Assembly (NCBI GenBank): GCA_032209605.1
Contig: JASFXZ010000012.1
Span: 2,728,001 to 2,792,000 of the forward strand
Source of the DNA: Mactromeris polynyma
Taxonomy: Eukaryota; Mollusca; Bivalvia; Venerida; Mactridae
DNA length: 64,000 nt
Direction of reading: 5' to 3'
Shown: piece after piece, positions 11,198 to 24,575 of the stretch
How positions within the stretch are numbered: position 1 is the first letter of the stretch
Layout: every line of letters begins with the position of its first letter
Notes under the pieces: generated by a model
Seen by the model: the letters and a program-made list of their open reading frames with translations, nothing else
Database searches by the model: none
Told to the model about the DNA's origin: nothing
Program-made: the position numbers and the translations under genes

Positions 11198-12667
11198 GTC
11201 ATGGCGTATTGATAACACTATGCCAGTAACGAGCGCGACTCTCGTAGATCAGAATACGTGCACAAATTCCTCCTCATTGACTGTTTGGGTCATAGAGAAA
11301 TCATTACTGATTTGTAATAGAGAAGTTTGTTATAGATGATGTCTGTGAAGTAATCTCCTATCCACAATGCGACACGCTTGTTCGTAGCAATGTTTGAATG
11401 GCCAGGGAATTATTAATGTTACATCTTGATATAAAACTCAGCAACGGCGCGTAAGATTGACATCAAATGATTGCTTAATGTTCAAAGCATTGTCATCACG
11501 GCTGTCCAAAATTTGCTGCCGACATTTATAACTTTAGATTTGATTGGCTTACTCATCGCTGAATAAATCCATCTGCTCAAGAAATAAATTTAGGTTTGAA
11601 TGCAGACATGTGTATCTTACAGTGAGCTACACTTCCATATGGACAGTAACTTTTAATTACAGACGAATTATCGCTGTTCTTCTACAGTCTTCTTTTGAGT
11701 GTGCAGTAATTTTGTGCTGTCTCGAATAGTGTCGTCAGCCATTTACAAGGCATTAGAAGGCTTGCATCCGACAAGTATTTAAGCGTTTTTCTATGACGCT
11801 CGAATCCAGATGTCGATTTCCACACCAATATTGTCATGTTTTTTAGATGTAAGGTCGACCTTTAAATTGCGTACGTCATGTCTTTCTGGACTTTCAATAA
11901 AACACAAAATTAACAGCATTATTATACCATCATTATTAAACACTTTAGTAAACTAAAGACGATTCAAGCTGTTAATATATTGACAATTTCAACAAATCTT
12001 GAATCCATTCGCTTTTTTCAGATTTTTCGCCTTGTCTAAATATACGCTGCTAACGTAGTGTTGAATCACTTCTCCATCAGTACATGTGCAAATTAACGCA
12101 CAGTTCAATGATCAGTAATTAAAAGTCTGGTCGAGATTTAAGTCGGAATAATCTTAGAATTATTGCTAGTGGTGGAATACAGGAATAAAGAAGTACGTGA
12201 TTTTTAGGATATTTACATATTTGTGCTGGAAACGAAGGCCATTTGCTTATATCTCCTTTAATGTATTCAGGGTGGAATATTGTTTGCAGCTTACGATGCT
12301 TTACAAATAAAAATGGCGGCAAAGTGCACTAGGAAGTCATAAAAATAAAACCTCCCAAACAGATCATTTGGACACTCGAAAAATAAAAATTGGAAATGCC
12401 AAAAAAGTAACATGGAGGGGCATAGGGAACACAACATGACTTCAGAACAATTAAACATGGCAATAAACTTCACAAAATGACGGTCATATCCACCATAAAA
12501 CCTATCAACTTAAATACCGGGGTCTTGTACCAGGGTGACGGCATGTTCTAGTTTGGTACTTTGGTACTACTCTGAATACATTGACTAAACACACCTACAA
12601 CGGCAAGACACGTCCAAATTAGAGTAACCTACACTAATTGAAGATTCCAACCATTTTAGAAGAGATA

Positions 12668-12846
12668 TACAGTCGAATCTTGTTTATTCGACAACCTTCT
12701 ATCAAAAAACTTGGTATCATCCGAAATAAATATCAGGTTTAGATGTATATTCTTAAGCGATTTGAATTAAAATGGGATTACCATGTAGTACTAATCGAAC
12801 TAAAATTTCGGACCCGATGAATTCGAATGAACGAGGACCGAATGTA
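12668..12846. mobile_element. pogo-like MITE (about 179 bp)
   Basis: Left end TACAGTCGAATCTTGTTTAT and inverted right end (complement reads TACATTCGGTCCTCGTTCAT) form imperfect terminal repeats ending in TA. TTCGA-rich arms of the form CAGTnGAAnCn resemble pogo/Tigger-derived MITEs. Related elements lie at 36122 and 40942. Confidence 0.45.
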
Positions 12847-13305
12847 TATATCTTCTCAAATTGTTGGAATGTAGTTGCTATTGGTTACTTAAATATCGCA
12901 GAGATGTCTCTTATTAATTTAGAGGACATTTAAGAATGAGATAAAAAAACACGATACATGAACATACATGTAACAGATGTGGGTGTAATTACATACAATG
13001 TTCATGTGTGGGGATGATACCGGGAGTACAGTGGTGTTAATCCTGTGTTATCACGTTTGTCCATTCATACAGATTGTTCTCACGTTTCGCAGTATTCAAC
13101 TAAAATGTCTAAGACATTGATTTCTTGTGGTCGGTATATAAACCTTAGCATTTACAACCCACGAAACGTGAATACGATAATGTTACCGTCGTAAGCATTT
13201 CACCTTAAATGTCAGCACGTATTTGCGTTTACCAGCTTTACTATCGGGTTTAAAATAACTATAGGTTAATTGAATTCAGGAGTGACGTGGCATTTGTAAA
13301 CAAGT

Positions 13306-13620
13306 AAATATCTTGAAAAAAGATGGTCGGCGCAATTTGAAGGTTACGATTTGTTTTGCAACATAAAAAATGCCGAGATTTTAAGATTGCTGGTCATTCA
13401 ATATCCAAAATGGATTTCGGTAAATTCACCGAAATTCAGTGGATTTCGGTAAGGTTACGTACCCTTTATCGAAAGGTTAATCAATCCGGGTCCAGATTAC
13501 AAACGTTGTTCGGTTGAAGAGAAATTGCCTGGGTGGGTTAGCGTAAGATTTGATTGATTTGCACAACACTGATATGCAAATAGCCAAACCATGTTAGTAC
13601 GGCTTCACCACAAAGGGTTA
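13306..13620 (+). repeat. Dispersed repeat family R2, longest copy
   Basis: Runs from AAATATCTTGAAAAAAGATG through GTCGGCGCAATTTGAAGG, the GGATTTCGGTAA pair, TATCGAAAGGTTAATCAATC and AACGTAAG-like sequence to CCATGTTAGTACGGCTTC. It gives the most complete view of R2, about 310 bp. No terminal inverted repeats or tRNA-like head were identified, so the class is unknown. Confidence 0.7.
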
Positions 13621-14589
13621 AACCCTTGAGTATTTCGGTCACGTAATGCGGTCATTGTATTGATCGGTTTTTCTTGTCACTCAGTCCTAATTTACCATGA
13701 TGGAACTCATAAATGTACCTCATTGAATCTCGATACCGTGTTAATATTGTCTAAATAATAACGCAATTCCAACGCCTTATAAGGGTAAATTAATCAGTCA
13801 TATCCGCATCCCCGGATGAATGTAACAAATCACCATATTGGTCGGCGTAAACTGTGACTTAACAATCGGGTAATTTAATGGTATAATAACTATAGTTACT
13901 GACCAGTGACAATACGATTCTACACTATTCCTTTCTAATTGCTGCTGCATCTATTTCAGCTTCAGTTCAACAGCTACGTACATTTTCCAGGTGTTATACA
14001 CATTGTGACTGATCATTGATCGCTGTGTCTCATTACTGCTATTTGTTATCGTACTAACACGACTTAAACTATACTTGATCATTTCCTAATTGTCTCGACA
14101 TACCTTTTAACTCAAATTCCAAAGTGTCAATTAAAGATGTATCTGGCTCATCTGATCCTAAAATGTTTAAACTGGCCTTATCCAGTAGTGTTGTTACATT
14201 GGCTAAAACATTTCTAATAAGAACCATTGCAATGTATAACCGATTGAAATATTCTTTCTTTATCATATTACTAACAGTCAACACCTGTGAAATAGCCTAA
14301 TTGTTAAAAAAGTGGATTTTTTATTAAATGTTATGATGTTCAAACATCTTTCTTCAACACATATGGATTAATACATTATGAGTTCAATCTTTGTTAATGC
14401 ATGTTAATTGATGTTTTAACTATAGGAAATATATTTTTCATGTTTGGATAGGTACACAAATGAAAAAATGAGCATAGTATTACTTTAAGTGGATTTGATA
14501 GATACATATAGAAAACAACCAAATAAAGAAGAACAATTGTTTAGTTTACATGGACTGTGTGTGCATATGTTACATTCGATGGCTGTTTC

Positions 14590-14700
14590 CTTGTTTGAAG
14601 TAAGTACTCGCGCTAAATTTAGGGATTGTGAAAAACGAGTTTCGGACTTGTAGAATTTGAACCCTCGACCTCAGGAACAGGAGATCGTCTCATTACACAC
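14590..14700 (-). repeat. SINE-like fragment, minus strand
   Basis: The minus strand reads a B-box-like GGGTTCAAATTC preceded by CTCCTGTTCCTGAGGTCGAG. The plus strand shares TGTTTCCT..GGTT.GA..AGTACTCGCG and CAGGGATT-like blocks with about 30215-30345. A recurrent tRNA-derived repeat is likely; boundaries are unclear. Confidence 0.4.
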
Positions 14701-15443
14701 ACACAGACAAACTTAAATTATAATATCAACTGACACAAGGCGGTATAGTTTTTTCAAAGATTGCTTGATTATGTTAAGCAACGCACAACAATTTTCCAAG
14801 TAGTTCATTGCACTAACGACAATAATGTCACTTCTAACCTCATTTTAAATTTTAAACTTCAAAACAAAAACAAAAGACTACATCAGACGAATAAATAATT
14901 AATGACATGCTTAAACAGGTTCCCTGCTAGGAATATTGTGAGAATGACGTCAGTTTATAATATCTCATAATTGTCGGCCCAAAATAGTTATCTCACGGAT
15001 GCTGAAGACACTAATTATCTATTATTTCCGGTTTATGGTTAATAAATGGGCCAACATACAGAGGCGGAAATAAAAATAGTTTATGTAGACGTTAGGTAGA
15101 AATATTGTTTTAAAAGACTACTATATTGCATTCATATTATACTAAGATATTTATAGATGTATTGAACCATTGGAAGAATGTGTGATCAATAGCGTTATTG
15201 AAAATATTTGTGTTGAAAAAATGTCTGTTTTGTAAGAAATAAAGTGGCATTTAATTATAAACGTACGTCATCAATGCCAAAAACATTGAACAAGGAGAAA
15301 TTATGCGGAAACGTAGATGCGATAACTGAAGTTGCTTTCGAATTCAATTACGACAGAGTGGATAAATAAGGCGACCGGGAAACTACTGCGTTAACTCTTT
15401 CATAGGCTCGGTCGCGACTTCGGAGCTAATCCATTGAACTGTC

Positions 15444-15648
15444 AACACGTCATATTTTAAAAAGGGACTTCGTACACTACTCCCAGTTTTACCCCCTGTT
15501 TTAAGGCTTTTTTAATGCGTATAATGCACATTAAAAATGGAAATGAAGACGAAAAAGTACGAATGGTGTACAAACTCTCTTTATTTTCATAATATTTTTA
15601 ATAAAATTACACATAATTTCATTAGCAAACCACGAAAACATGCAATAT
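15444..15648 (+). mobile_element. Left terminal flank of foldback-like element
   Basis: About 200 bp of non-tandem sequence containing ATATTTTAAAAAGGGACTTC, CACTACTCCCAGTTTTACCC, CCTGTTTTAAG, GAAGACGAAAAAGTAC and ACACATAATT. It is present in inverted orientation at 28680-28884, directly outside the second palindrome array, at about 80-85% identity by eye. Homology stops near AACACGT on both sides, which is taken as the outer end. No clear target-site duplication was found. Confidence 0.75.
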
Positions 15649-18207
15649 CTTAGAACGTTCTAAGAGAAATTGACTGAAAAACCTTAGAACGTTCTAAGAG
15701 AAAATGATCAAAAACCTTAGAACGTTCTAAGAGAATTTGACCAAAAGACATAGAACGAGGTAAGAGAAATTGACTAAAAACATTAGAACGTTCTAAGATA
15801 ATTTTACCAAAAAACATAAAACGAGCTGAGAAAAATGGACTCAAAAACCTTAGAACGTTCTAAGAGAAAATGGCCAAAAACCTTAGAACGTTCTAAGAGA
15901 AATTGATCAGAAACCTTAGAACGTTCTAAGAGAAAATGACCAAAAACCTTAGAACGTTCTAAGAGAAATTGATCAGAAACCTTAGAACGTTCTAAGAGAA
16001 TTGACTCAAAAACCTTAGAACGTTCTAAGAGAAATTGACCAAAAACATAGGACGAGCTGAGAGAAAATGACCAAAAACCTTAGAACGTTCTAAGAGAAAT
16101 TTATCAGAAACCTTAGAACGTTCTAAGAGAATTGACTCAAAAACCTTAGAACGTTCTAAGAGAATTTGACCAAAAAACATAGGACGAGCTGAGAGAAATT
16201 GACTCAAAAACCTTAGAACGTTCTAAGAGAATTTGACCAAAAAACATAGGACGAGCTGAGAGAAATTGACTCAAAAACCTTAGAACGTTCTAAGAGAATT
16301 TGACCAAAAAACATAGGACGAACTGAGAGAAATTGACTCAAAAACCTTAGAACGTTCTAAGAGAATTTGACCAAAAAACATAGAACTAGGTGAGAAAAAT
16401 TGACTCAAAAACCTTAGAACGTTCTAAGAGAATTTGACCAAAAAACATAGAACTATCTAAGAGAAATTCACTCAAAAACCTTAGAACGTTCTAAGAGAGT
16501 TTGACCAAAAACCTTAGAACGTTCTAAGAGAAATTTACCAAAATAGCATACAACTATCTAAGAGAAATTGACTCAAAAAAACATAGGACGAGCTGAGAAA
16601 ATTTGACTCAAAAACCTTAGAACGTTCTAAGAGAATTTGACCAAAAACCTTAGAACGTTCTAAGAGAATTTGAAAAAAATAACATATAACTATCTAAGAG
16701 AAATTGACTCAAAAACCTTAGAACGTTCTAAGAGAATTTGACAAAAATAACATAGAACTATCTAAGAGAAATTAACTCAAAAACCTTAGAACGTTCTAAG
16801 AGAATTTGACAAAAATAACATAAACTATCCAAGAGAAATTGACTCAAAAACCTTAGAACGTTCTAAGAGAATTTGACAAAAATAACATAGAACTATCTAA
16901 GAGAAATTAACTCAAAAACCTTAGAACGTTCTAAGAGAATTTGACAAAAATAACATAAACTATCCAAGAGAAATTGACTCAAAAACCTTAGAACGTTCTA
17001 AGAGAATTTGACCAAAAAACATAGAACTATCTAAGAGAAATTCACTCAAAAACCTTAGAACGTTCTAAGAGAGTTTGACCAAAAACCTTAGAACGTTCTA
17101 AGAGAAATTTACCAAAATAGCATACAACTATCTAAGAGAAATTGACTCAAAAAAACATAGGACGAGCTGAGAAAATTTGACTCAAAAACCTTAGAACGTT
17201 CTAAGAGAATTTGACCAAAAACCTTAGAACGTTCTAAGAGAATTTGAAAAAAATAACATATAACTATCTAAGAGAAATTGACTCAAAAACCTTAGAACGT
17301 TCTAAGAGAATTTGACAAAAATAACATAGAACTATCTAAGAGAAATTAACTCAAAAACCTTAGAACGTTCTAAGAGAATTTGACAAAAATAACATAAACT
17401 ATCCAAGAGAAATTGACTCAAAAACCTTAGAACGTTCTAAGAGAATTTGACAAAAATAACATAGAACTATCTAAGAGAAATTAACTCAAAAACCTTAGAA
17501 CGTTCTAAGAGAATTTGACAAAAATAACATAAACTATCCAAGAGAAATTGACTCAAAAACCTTAGAACGTTCTAAGAGAATTTGACAAAAATAACATACA
17601 ACTATCCAAGAGAAATTGACTCAAAAACCTTAGAACGTTCTAAGAGAATTTGACCAAAAAACATAGAACTATCTAAGAGAAATTGACTCAAAAACCTTAG
17701 AACGTTCTAAGAGAGTTTGACAAAAAACCTTAGAACGTTCTAAGAGAATTTGACCAAAACACATAGAACGAGCTGAGAGAAACTGAAAAAAAAATCTTAG
17801 AACGTTCTAAGAGAAAATGACCCAAACACCTTAGAACGTTGTAAGAGAAAATGTGACTAAAAAACCTTAGAACGTTCTAAGAGAAAATGACCCAAACACC
17901 TTAGAACGTTCTAAGAGAAAATGACAAAAAAACTTAGAACGTTCTAAGAGAAAATGGCTAAAAAGTAAAAACCTTAGAACGTTCTAAGAGAAAATGACAC
18001 AAACACCTTAGAACGTTCTAAGAGAATATGACCCAAACACCTTAGAACGTTCTAAGAGAAAATGACACAAACACCTTAGAACGTTCTAAGAGAAATTGGC
18101 TAAAATCCTTAGAAGGTTCTAAGAGAAATTGACCCAACAATCTTAAAATGATCTTAGAGAAATTGACCAACATATCTTATAACGTTCTAAGAGAAATTGA
18201 CCCAAAA
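15649..18207 (+). repeat. Left palindrome array (CTTAGAACGTTCTAAG, 2.6 kb)
   Basis: About 45 copies by hand count of the perfect 16-bp palindrome CTTAGAACGTTCTAAG, spaced about 33 bp apart by A-rich linkers such as AGAAATTGACTCAAAAAC. Variant units with ACATAGAACTATCTAAG or ACATAGGACGAGCTGAG alternate in the middle. A 574-bp higher-order block starting at 16451 is repeated almost unchanged from 17025. Short open frames across the array are incidental. With the inverted array at 26892 it forms the arms of a foldback-like element. Confidence 0.95.
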
Positions 18208-18649
18208 AAATGAATACGTTTATGCAGAAGTACGCAAGCAACCACAAGTGTGCTATTATATATCACAATTTCAACAATTGGCATTAAGTTCTCACTAAAT
18301 GTGCGTTAATGCATAAAATATTATATAATTTGTTAGCACCCAGTTGTGGCTGACGTGTTTCATCAGAAATGAACATATGTATGTCAAACAGCACTGTAAA
18401 GTTCTGGTATGGTCATCGTAATAAACATACAAAACAGAGACATTAAAACAAATGTCGTCAACCATGTTATTGTTCTAATGATCATTGTTTAACGAGATCA
18501 TTATATTTCCTGAGGTCTGTTTCCGAATCACCTTCTCACTTTCTGCAAGAAAAAAATAAGCATAAATAGAGACAATGAAGTTAAATGTCATTAAAATTTC
18601 GGTCACTTCAAATGCAAGGGTACGAAAGCCTGGTGGTGACATTTAGCTT

Positions 18650-18905
18650 CAATAATTCGTGAATTCAACTTAATGAATTCACGATTTCAACTTCACGATT
18701 TCAAATTCGTGAATTCGCGAATTTAACTTCTTGAATTCATGATTTCAACTTCACGAATTCAGGATTACAACTTCACGAATTAACAATTTGAACTTCACGA
18801 CTTGAATTTCACGAATTCAAGATTCCAATTTCAAGAATTCATAATTTCAACTCCGCTAATTCACGATTCCATCTTCATGAAGTTGAACTCGTGAATTTCT
18901 CGCAT
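18650..18905 (+). repeat. Degenerate ~22-bp tandem repeat rich in GAATTC
   Basis: Repeated variants of CACGAATTCACGATTTCAAC TT, including many GAATTC palindromes (CTTCACGAATTCAGGATTAC, TTCACGAATTCAAGATTCC). Units have diverged substantially. Non-coding. Confidence 0.8.
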
Positions 18906-19194
18906 TTGAATTTGACAATTCTTGAAGCCGAAATGTCCCCACCGCGACGTCGATTGATAATCTAAATAATATCATATCAGACATGAAGACAGCATGCCTA
19001 CATTGTTTCCGTTAGTTGTATCTGTATCAGTTCAGCCAAATTCACTAATCTGTAGTTGACCATTTGCTACGCTTGACTTTTGTGAGATTTATATCACAAA
19101 CAATATCATCTTATATTTTTCGGTTACAGCACATTATTTATGCACAGTCACATTACGGTGACATACGTATATTATCATATATGGTATACAAATT

Positions 19195-19400
19195 ACGTAG
19201 TGGCCTCCATAGTCGAGAGGATATGGACGCTAACTTCATGACGCATGCCCCTGGCAGCTGCGGGTTAGAATCCCATCTAGCCATCTAGCAGGGTGACGGA
19301 AGGTCGATGGTTCTACTCAGGAGTCCACCTGGAGTTTTCATCACCCTGATAACTGGAATAGTTTCTACGTTACCCAGGCTGTGTATTTGACTTATTTATT
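19195..19400 (+). repeat. SINE-like element with tRNA-type promoter boxes
   Basis: A-box-like TGGCCTCCATAGTCGAGAGG at 19201 and B-box-like GGGTTAGAATCCC at 19262, spaced as in a leucine/serine-type tRNA. A body with GGTTCTACTCAGGAGTCCAC and ATCACCCTGATAACTGG follows. The acceptor stem is not conserved, so it is a tRNA-derived repeat and not a tRNA gene. Confidence 0.5.
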
Positions 19401-19445
19401 TAAACTAAACAATTTTTATTTTACGAGATTACGTGTAAACAGTAC

Positions 19446-19545
19446 ATGTATACCTTAGTTTTCCCAGAGGTCTGTGTGGGGGGCATTGTCTTGCGTATGT
19501 GGCGTTCTTGTTGCAAGTTAATTTCTAGTTTATACTATTCTTCTC
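19446..19545 (+). repeat. Dispersed repeat family R3, short copy
   Basis: TTTTCCCAGAGGTCTGTGTG followed by GGCATTGTCTTGCGTATGTG and GCGTTCTTGTTGCAAG matches the R3 copies at 2391 and 59290. Confidence 0.6.
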
Positions 19546-22021
19546 TTTCTCTTGGTGGAACTTGCATCAATGTTGTTTTCGTCTTCTTGTTTATGACCTG
19601 AAATAAAATAAAATGATCATTCAACATCATCTCGGAAAGAGAGAGTACGTTGCTACAAGGAACGCCACATACATAAGACGTAATTATTTGATTTTCATAG
19701 AGTACCGATTCTTCAAATTAGTAGTATAGTTATTTACTCACAGTCAATTTGTAGATTAATATTAATCGAATCAAATACAACATGTACAACATTACGTCTA
19801 GTTAATGTGATGTCATCTTGCTAAGTCACAAATGTCTTCTGAACACATATAAATCTGACAAACGCGTGTAAAGTATAATTTGGCAAGAAGTATAGGCAAG
19901 TGATATATTTAATAAACGTTCCTTCAATAAGTTGCATTTTAATACACCTGCAATCAAAATTAAAATACATGCAAGATAGTTAAACAATTTGACTGTACTT
20001 AAATGCAAGTTTTGTTGTATATATACAATCAGCTGTAGAAATACACTACACGTTTTGAAAATAAAGATTCACCAGCGTATCTGTATAGTTTATGTATAAG
20101 ATGTTATAATTTCTTGCAACACTGCATTATAGATTAATTATTCAATACAGTGGTGTAATATAACCACTGCATCAATGTGACCTACTACGCCCCTGCTGTG
20201 ATAATTACCCCCACAATTAACAACTATTACGCAAACACTGATACGATAAGATTAATATGTGTAAAAGCATTTATATCGATTACAATTTAATTCGGATTAT
20301 AGAGAGCCTGTCATAAATTCAATTATTGTATTGTTGATTTTTGAATCGTATTTAAGATGGAATCAATGCCTTTAACACATGATCATATTGATTGTTATTT
20401 TGCCTTATGTAGAATAATTAAAAATACAAAAGTTTCTAAATTATCAGGATTTATTGAATTACATTTTTATGCGTGTGGTAATCGGTGACAAATCATTTTA
20501 ACAGCATTGTTTTATGTACACTGAGCCAGATATTTATCAAAGTGACATTTACACTATATATAATATATCGATACTGACCACACTTTTGATATTACATTGT
20601 TATAATCACGTGTACCTGTAAGGTGACCAAATTTACCTTATAATGTTAAGGTGTAAATACTAGTTATTTACGACATGTTGAAAAACAAAATCTAAAATAA
20701 ATTCGGGACCTATAACATTAACGGTCTTGCCAAAATATTCGCAAACATATATCGACAAATTGCATGAATCATTGAGATAAATGAGCTTGAGTGCAAATTT
20801 AACAACATGAATCAGGTTATGAAAGCAATAAAAATTGCCTGATTTTTCTTTGTATTTAAACATGTCCAACTTTCTTGCTCGTCGCAAGATACTCCAGATC
20901 TGCTCGATATTGGCTATCATATATGATATAACGAATTATATATACTTTAACGTCTCCTGATCATTATCGATCGCGACTAAATAAGCTATCCCCGCTGTGT
21001 TTAGCAAGCATGCTGAAATTGCCCCGGGCTGTACTGATTTTATCAGCATGTATTTTACAGTCGTAGTACTTATTGTAACATCTATCTAAAAAATGATATC
21101 GATTTATGTAATTATGCACCATTACATTTGCCTTGTATTTCGTTTCGGCAAGGTAGGTTGTATAATGGTGGCTACATAGCTTTCTAGCAATGCAGACATA
21201 CATGTGTCCCTGTTGCTTTTCAATAATGACATTGACCGACAAAAGTACTTATTTTGTCAATACTTTAAAAAACGCGAATTTGAGTTTTTGATGATGAAAT
21301 GCATTATTATTTCACCAAATGTCCATTGATGATTATATCTAATCGATAGTAAATCTATATTTATTTATTTTCGATGTATTATGTACAATGTTACGCCGGG
21401 CAAATTTTCTTACACTTAGGTCTGTAATTTGAATATTTTCTGTACTGTTCTGTTCTATGTAGTTTTGCATTATTTATTTTCGGGTATTAGCATAATATAT
21501 GCAAACCGTGAAACATGTATCAGCCTTCGTCAAAATACAAGATTTGATTTGATTCAATTATAAATAACATCATGTTTATGATGTTATCTGCAAATATTTG
21601 TTTGTGATTTACAAATGCCTTACACATTCACATAAAAGTGAAATTACATGTACACACATAAGCAGACATATAAGCGTACATTATTATCAATTTAAAACCT
21701 AACATACATGCACAGAAATGACGTCTTTGAATGATTAAAAAGCAGGTTTTCGCACTAATCATGATAATTCCATGACCAAGGAATACAATCTCGATGCATT
21801 CATTTTCAAATATTATCAGAGTCGTAGATACATGTAAGAAGTTTTATCAATTTTACCAAAAAACAAGCCACGCCATCTTATTTGGAAGATTTATGCATAC
21901 TAAAAGTATTGCATGTTATTAGTCGCTGAATGACTTCTCCTGTGCAGAAAAACAATGTAATACTTATTATACTTATAATATGTACTTCGTATATCAACCC
22001 TCAAACTTTCACAATTATATC

Positions 22022-22057
22022 ATACTAGCACGGACCTATATAGGTCCGTGATACTAG
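22022..22057. mobile_element. 22-bp perfect palindrome flanked by 7-bp direct repeats
   Basis: Arms CACGGACCTAT / ATAGGTCCGTG (22029-22050) form a perfect inverted repeat. It is bounded on both sides by the direct repeat ATACTAG (22022-22028 and 22051-22057). This is the layout of a minimal insertion with a target-site duplication, or the residual ends of an excised element. Confidence 0.55.
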
Positions 22058-23400
22058 TTGTGTAGGTTATTTGTCCAAAAAATCGTAACATCTGTAATTA
22101 ATAGCATTATCATTTTCAGGTATAAGTATACATTTAAACAAAGTGATTTCATAAATCATGTCTATTGTAAAGAAGTTTTACACCTTTAAGAACTTAAAAG
22201 TTATTGTCACACCAATACAATGTTATAGCAAAGCGTTACGTATACAATATAAGTCTATACGTTGTATTGCCCGTTCATGCAGTCACATAATATCATCAAT
22301 TACATTAAGTATTTGATTCACACTTGTTTAAATATGCTAAACTGTTCAGCATATATAAGAATGTACTTATGAAAGATATGACAAGACATATGAGAAAGTA
22401 TTAGTAAGATCCATACACCGATCGGGTTAACATTAGATTATTACACAGATAATTAATTATTATTTTAATGGAAACACAGTTTTAAGTATTGCGAAACAGT
22501 ACACTTACGTGCAATGAAGATCTTAGCAAGCCACAGAGATTTCCAACATAATCATGTTAAGGAATCTGGTCGGCAAATAAATCTACTTAGTCATTCGCTA
22601 ACACATCTGCAAACTGAATATTGAACAATGACACTCATTAAGATACTTACACTTATGTTTATCATTGAGAATTGTCTGTATCGGCGACCCTTCCTTTGAT
22701 GTGTTTGGTCCTTCCGATCCTTATCTCGGTTGATGTCCGCTATCTGTCACAGTCCAGTGGATAGTTGGCGCGAAATATACGCTCGGAGTCCTTCTGTTTT
22801 CTTCCTTACAATTTGGCGCGTGTTTAATTTAATCGAATATTTTGAGGGATTAAGACACTTGGCGAATCATAAATAGACACCACTTAAGGATAGAGACAAA
22901 ATATTTGTTCATGCGGAAGGCAAGAAGATAATTGTTAAAAAACGTTCACCATCATCTGCGTTCCATGTATTAGCGGTAAGTACCATAAATGTTTTTTTTG
23001 TTTTACTTCCGTATAAAACTAACAAGTTGTAGTCGAAATTTCGCACTCTGAGTTATATTACACAGACACGTGTCAACTGTTGTACTAATCTAAGATATTT
23101 TGATATCGTACTGATGTTTTTGGTTAAAATGATATGTTACATACATATATGCATCATACATTATATATGTAACTGTTGCTAATAACATTTTAAACTATTG
23201 TACTTCTTTGTCACCATTGCTTAATGGGTTGTTGTTAATTAAAACTTTTTTGTGTGTAATTGATTAATATACTTCTAATACAATGTTAATGTAATTATCA
23301 AACGGATGAATTATATTGTATTTATACGCAATGGCTATTAATACGATAACTTTTGCTTTTCTTGCTGAAAAATTGATTATCACAGACATATAAAGTTTAT

Positions 23401-23463
23401 ATGTCCATGTCACCGACACTAATTGTTTTAACATGTGTTGCCATAACCGGAACAGTTTACGGT
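23401..23463 (+). CDS. Possible signal-peptide first exon
   Basis: ATG opens 21 codons, MSMSPTLIVLTCVAITGTVY then Gly, with a hydrophobic core typical of a secretory signal. It ends at a strong donor GGT|GTAAGTGCG in phase 0. The next plausible acceptor in phase is at 24575. A TATAAAG sits only 6 bp before the ATG, too close to serve as its promoter. No homology was recognised. It lies inside Galpha intron 1 and inside the foldback-like region. Chance co-occurrence is quite possible. Confidence 0.2.
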
Positions 23464-24575
23464 GTAAGTGCGCATACGTATCTTAAAATGTCACGCTGCT
23501 TATCGCAAATAGACTTCTATATCTGTCACCATTTTTGTTCACAAGTGACGGAATTCGATTCATTTTATATTGTGGAATAAGATGTGAATTTCTTTAATTA
23601 TGACGACAATGATATCATTTAATATATACATTGCAACATAGTTTCCAATCGGAACACCTCGATAACATTTTTTTAAAGAGTTCTATTTGCGAACTTGCGG
23701 AAATGTACTTTTGAAATAGCTAAGATGATCCGACTGTAGTTTTCTTGCTGACCCGATCCAACGCGTAAAAACGTCTTAAAACAAAACAAAATTATGTATT
23801 GCTACACAAATCAAAGACAACCATGAAGATAAATACTATTTATTGTATTGTTGTTAAAATGTCAATAATGGTTGATGTATTACATAGATAAAAACCTTAT
23901 AGGCCCCTATGTTAATGTAAATATAAATTATTATTCAAATCCACGATGTGGAATAGTAATATATATATATTAAAAAAAGTACCCACAATTATTTGTATTT
24001 GCAATTTTAATTGGACATTGCACGACAAAGTGTGTATAACAAATGCTAAGTGAAACGAATTCGTTGTTTTGTTTCTCTATTTTATTTCCTGAGCAAAAAA
24101 ATTGCCTATCACATAGTTCGTTTTCAATAATAGAATAATCTCGTGTTTCATCAACAAAATCGTACTCCATTTGTTTTCTCTTTAAGTACATAAAACATAA
24201 TGTTTTAAGCGTTTATTGGATACATAGATCTAAGATAGCCCGTGGCTACATGTTATTGTGTTATACCAGTATCAGTCGGTGATCATCGGAAAATTTACGA
24301 TCACTTACGGAAACTACCGACAGACAAATCGTCTACTGACCAGTAGCCCCATCGATATCGATTTGCATCGGCTGCATTTATCTGATGAGCGACATAGTTG
24401 TGTATGTTTATATTTTCATGTCTCCAGCTTTTCGGGTGCATGCATTGTTTACAGCACTTCCTGTTTGAGGTATATATCTACTTATATTATACTCAATGCC
24501 TTAAAAGTATTATGACAACGAATAAAACATTATTTGCTGCTGATAATCCTCTTGAAATATTTTGTTTTTTTTTAG

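Noticed and set aside
15649..18207. CRISPR-like array (regular palindromic repeats with spacers)
   Set aside because: The context is an intron of an animal gene, the linkers are near-identical to each other instead of unique, and no cas genes are present. It is a satellite.
22976..22981. GTAAGT donor as the end of an alternative Galpha 5' exon
   Set aside because: The open stretch before it (about 33 codons) has no ATG in frame and no resemblance to a Galpha N-terminus. Kept only as a reminder for transcript mapping.
23389..23395. TATAAAG as promoter of the 23401 signal-peptide frame
   Set aside because: It lies 6 bp before the ATG, so transcription would start downstream of the start codon.
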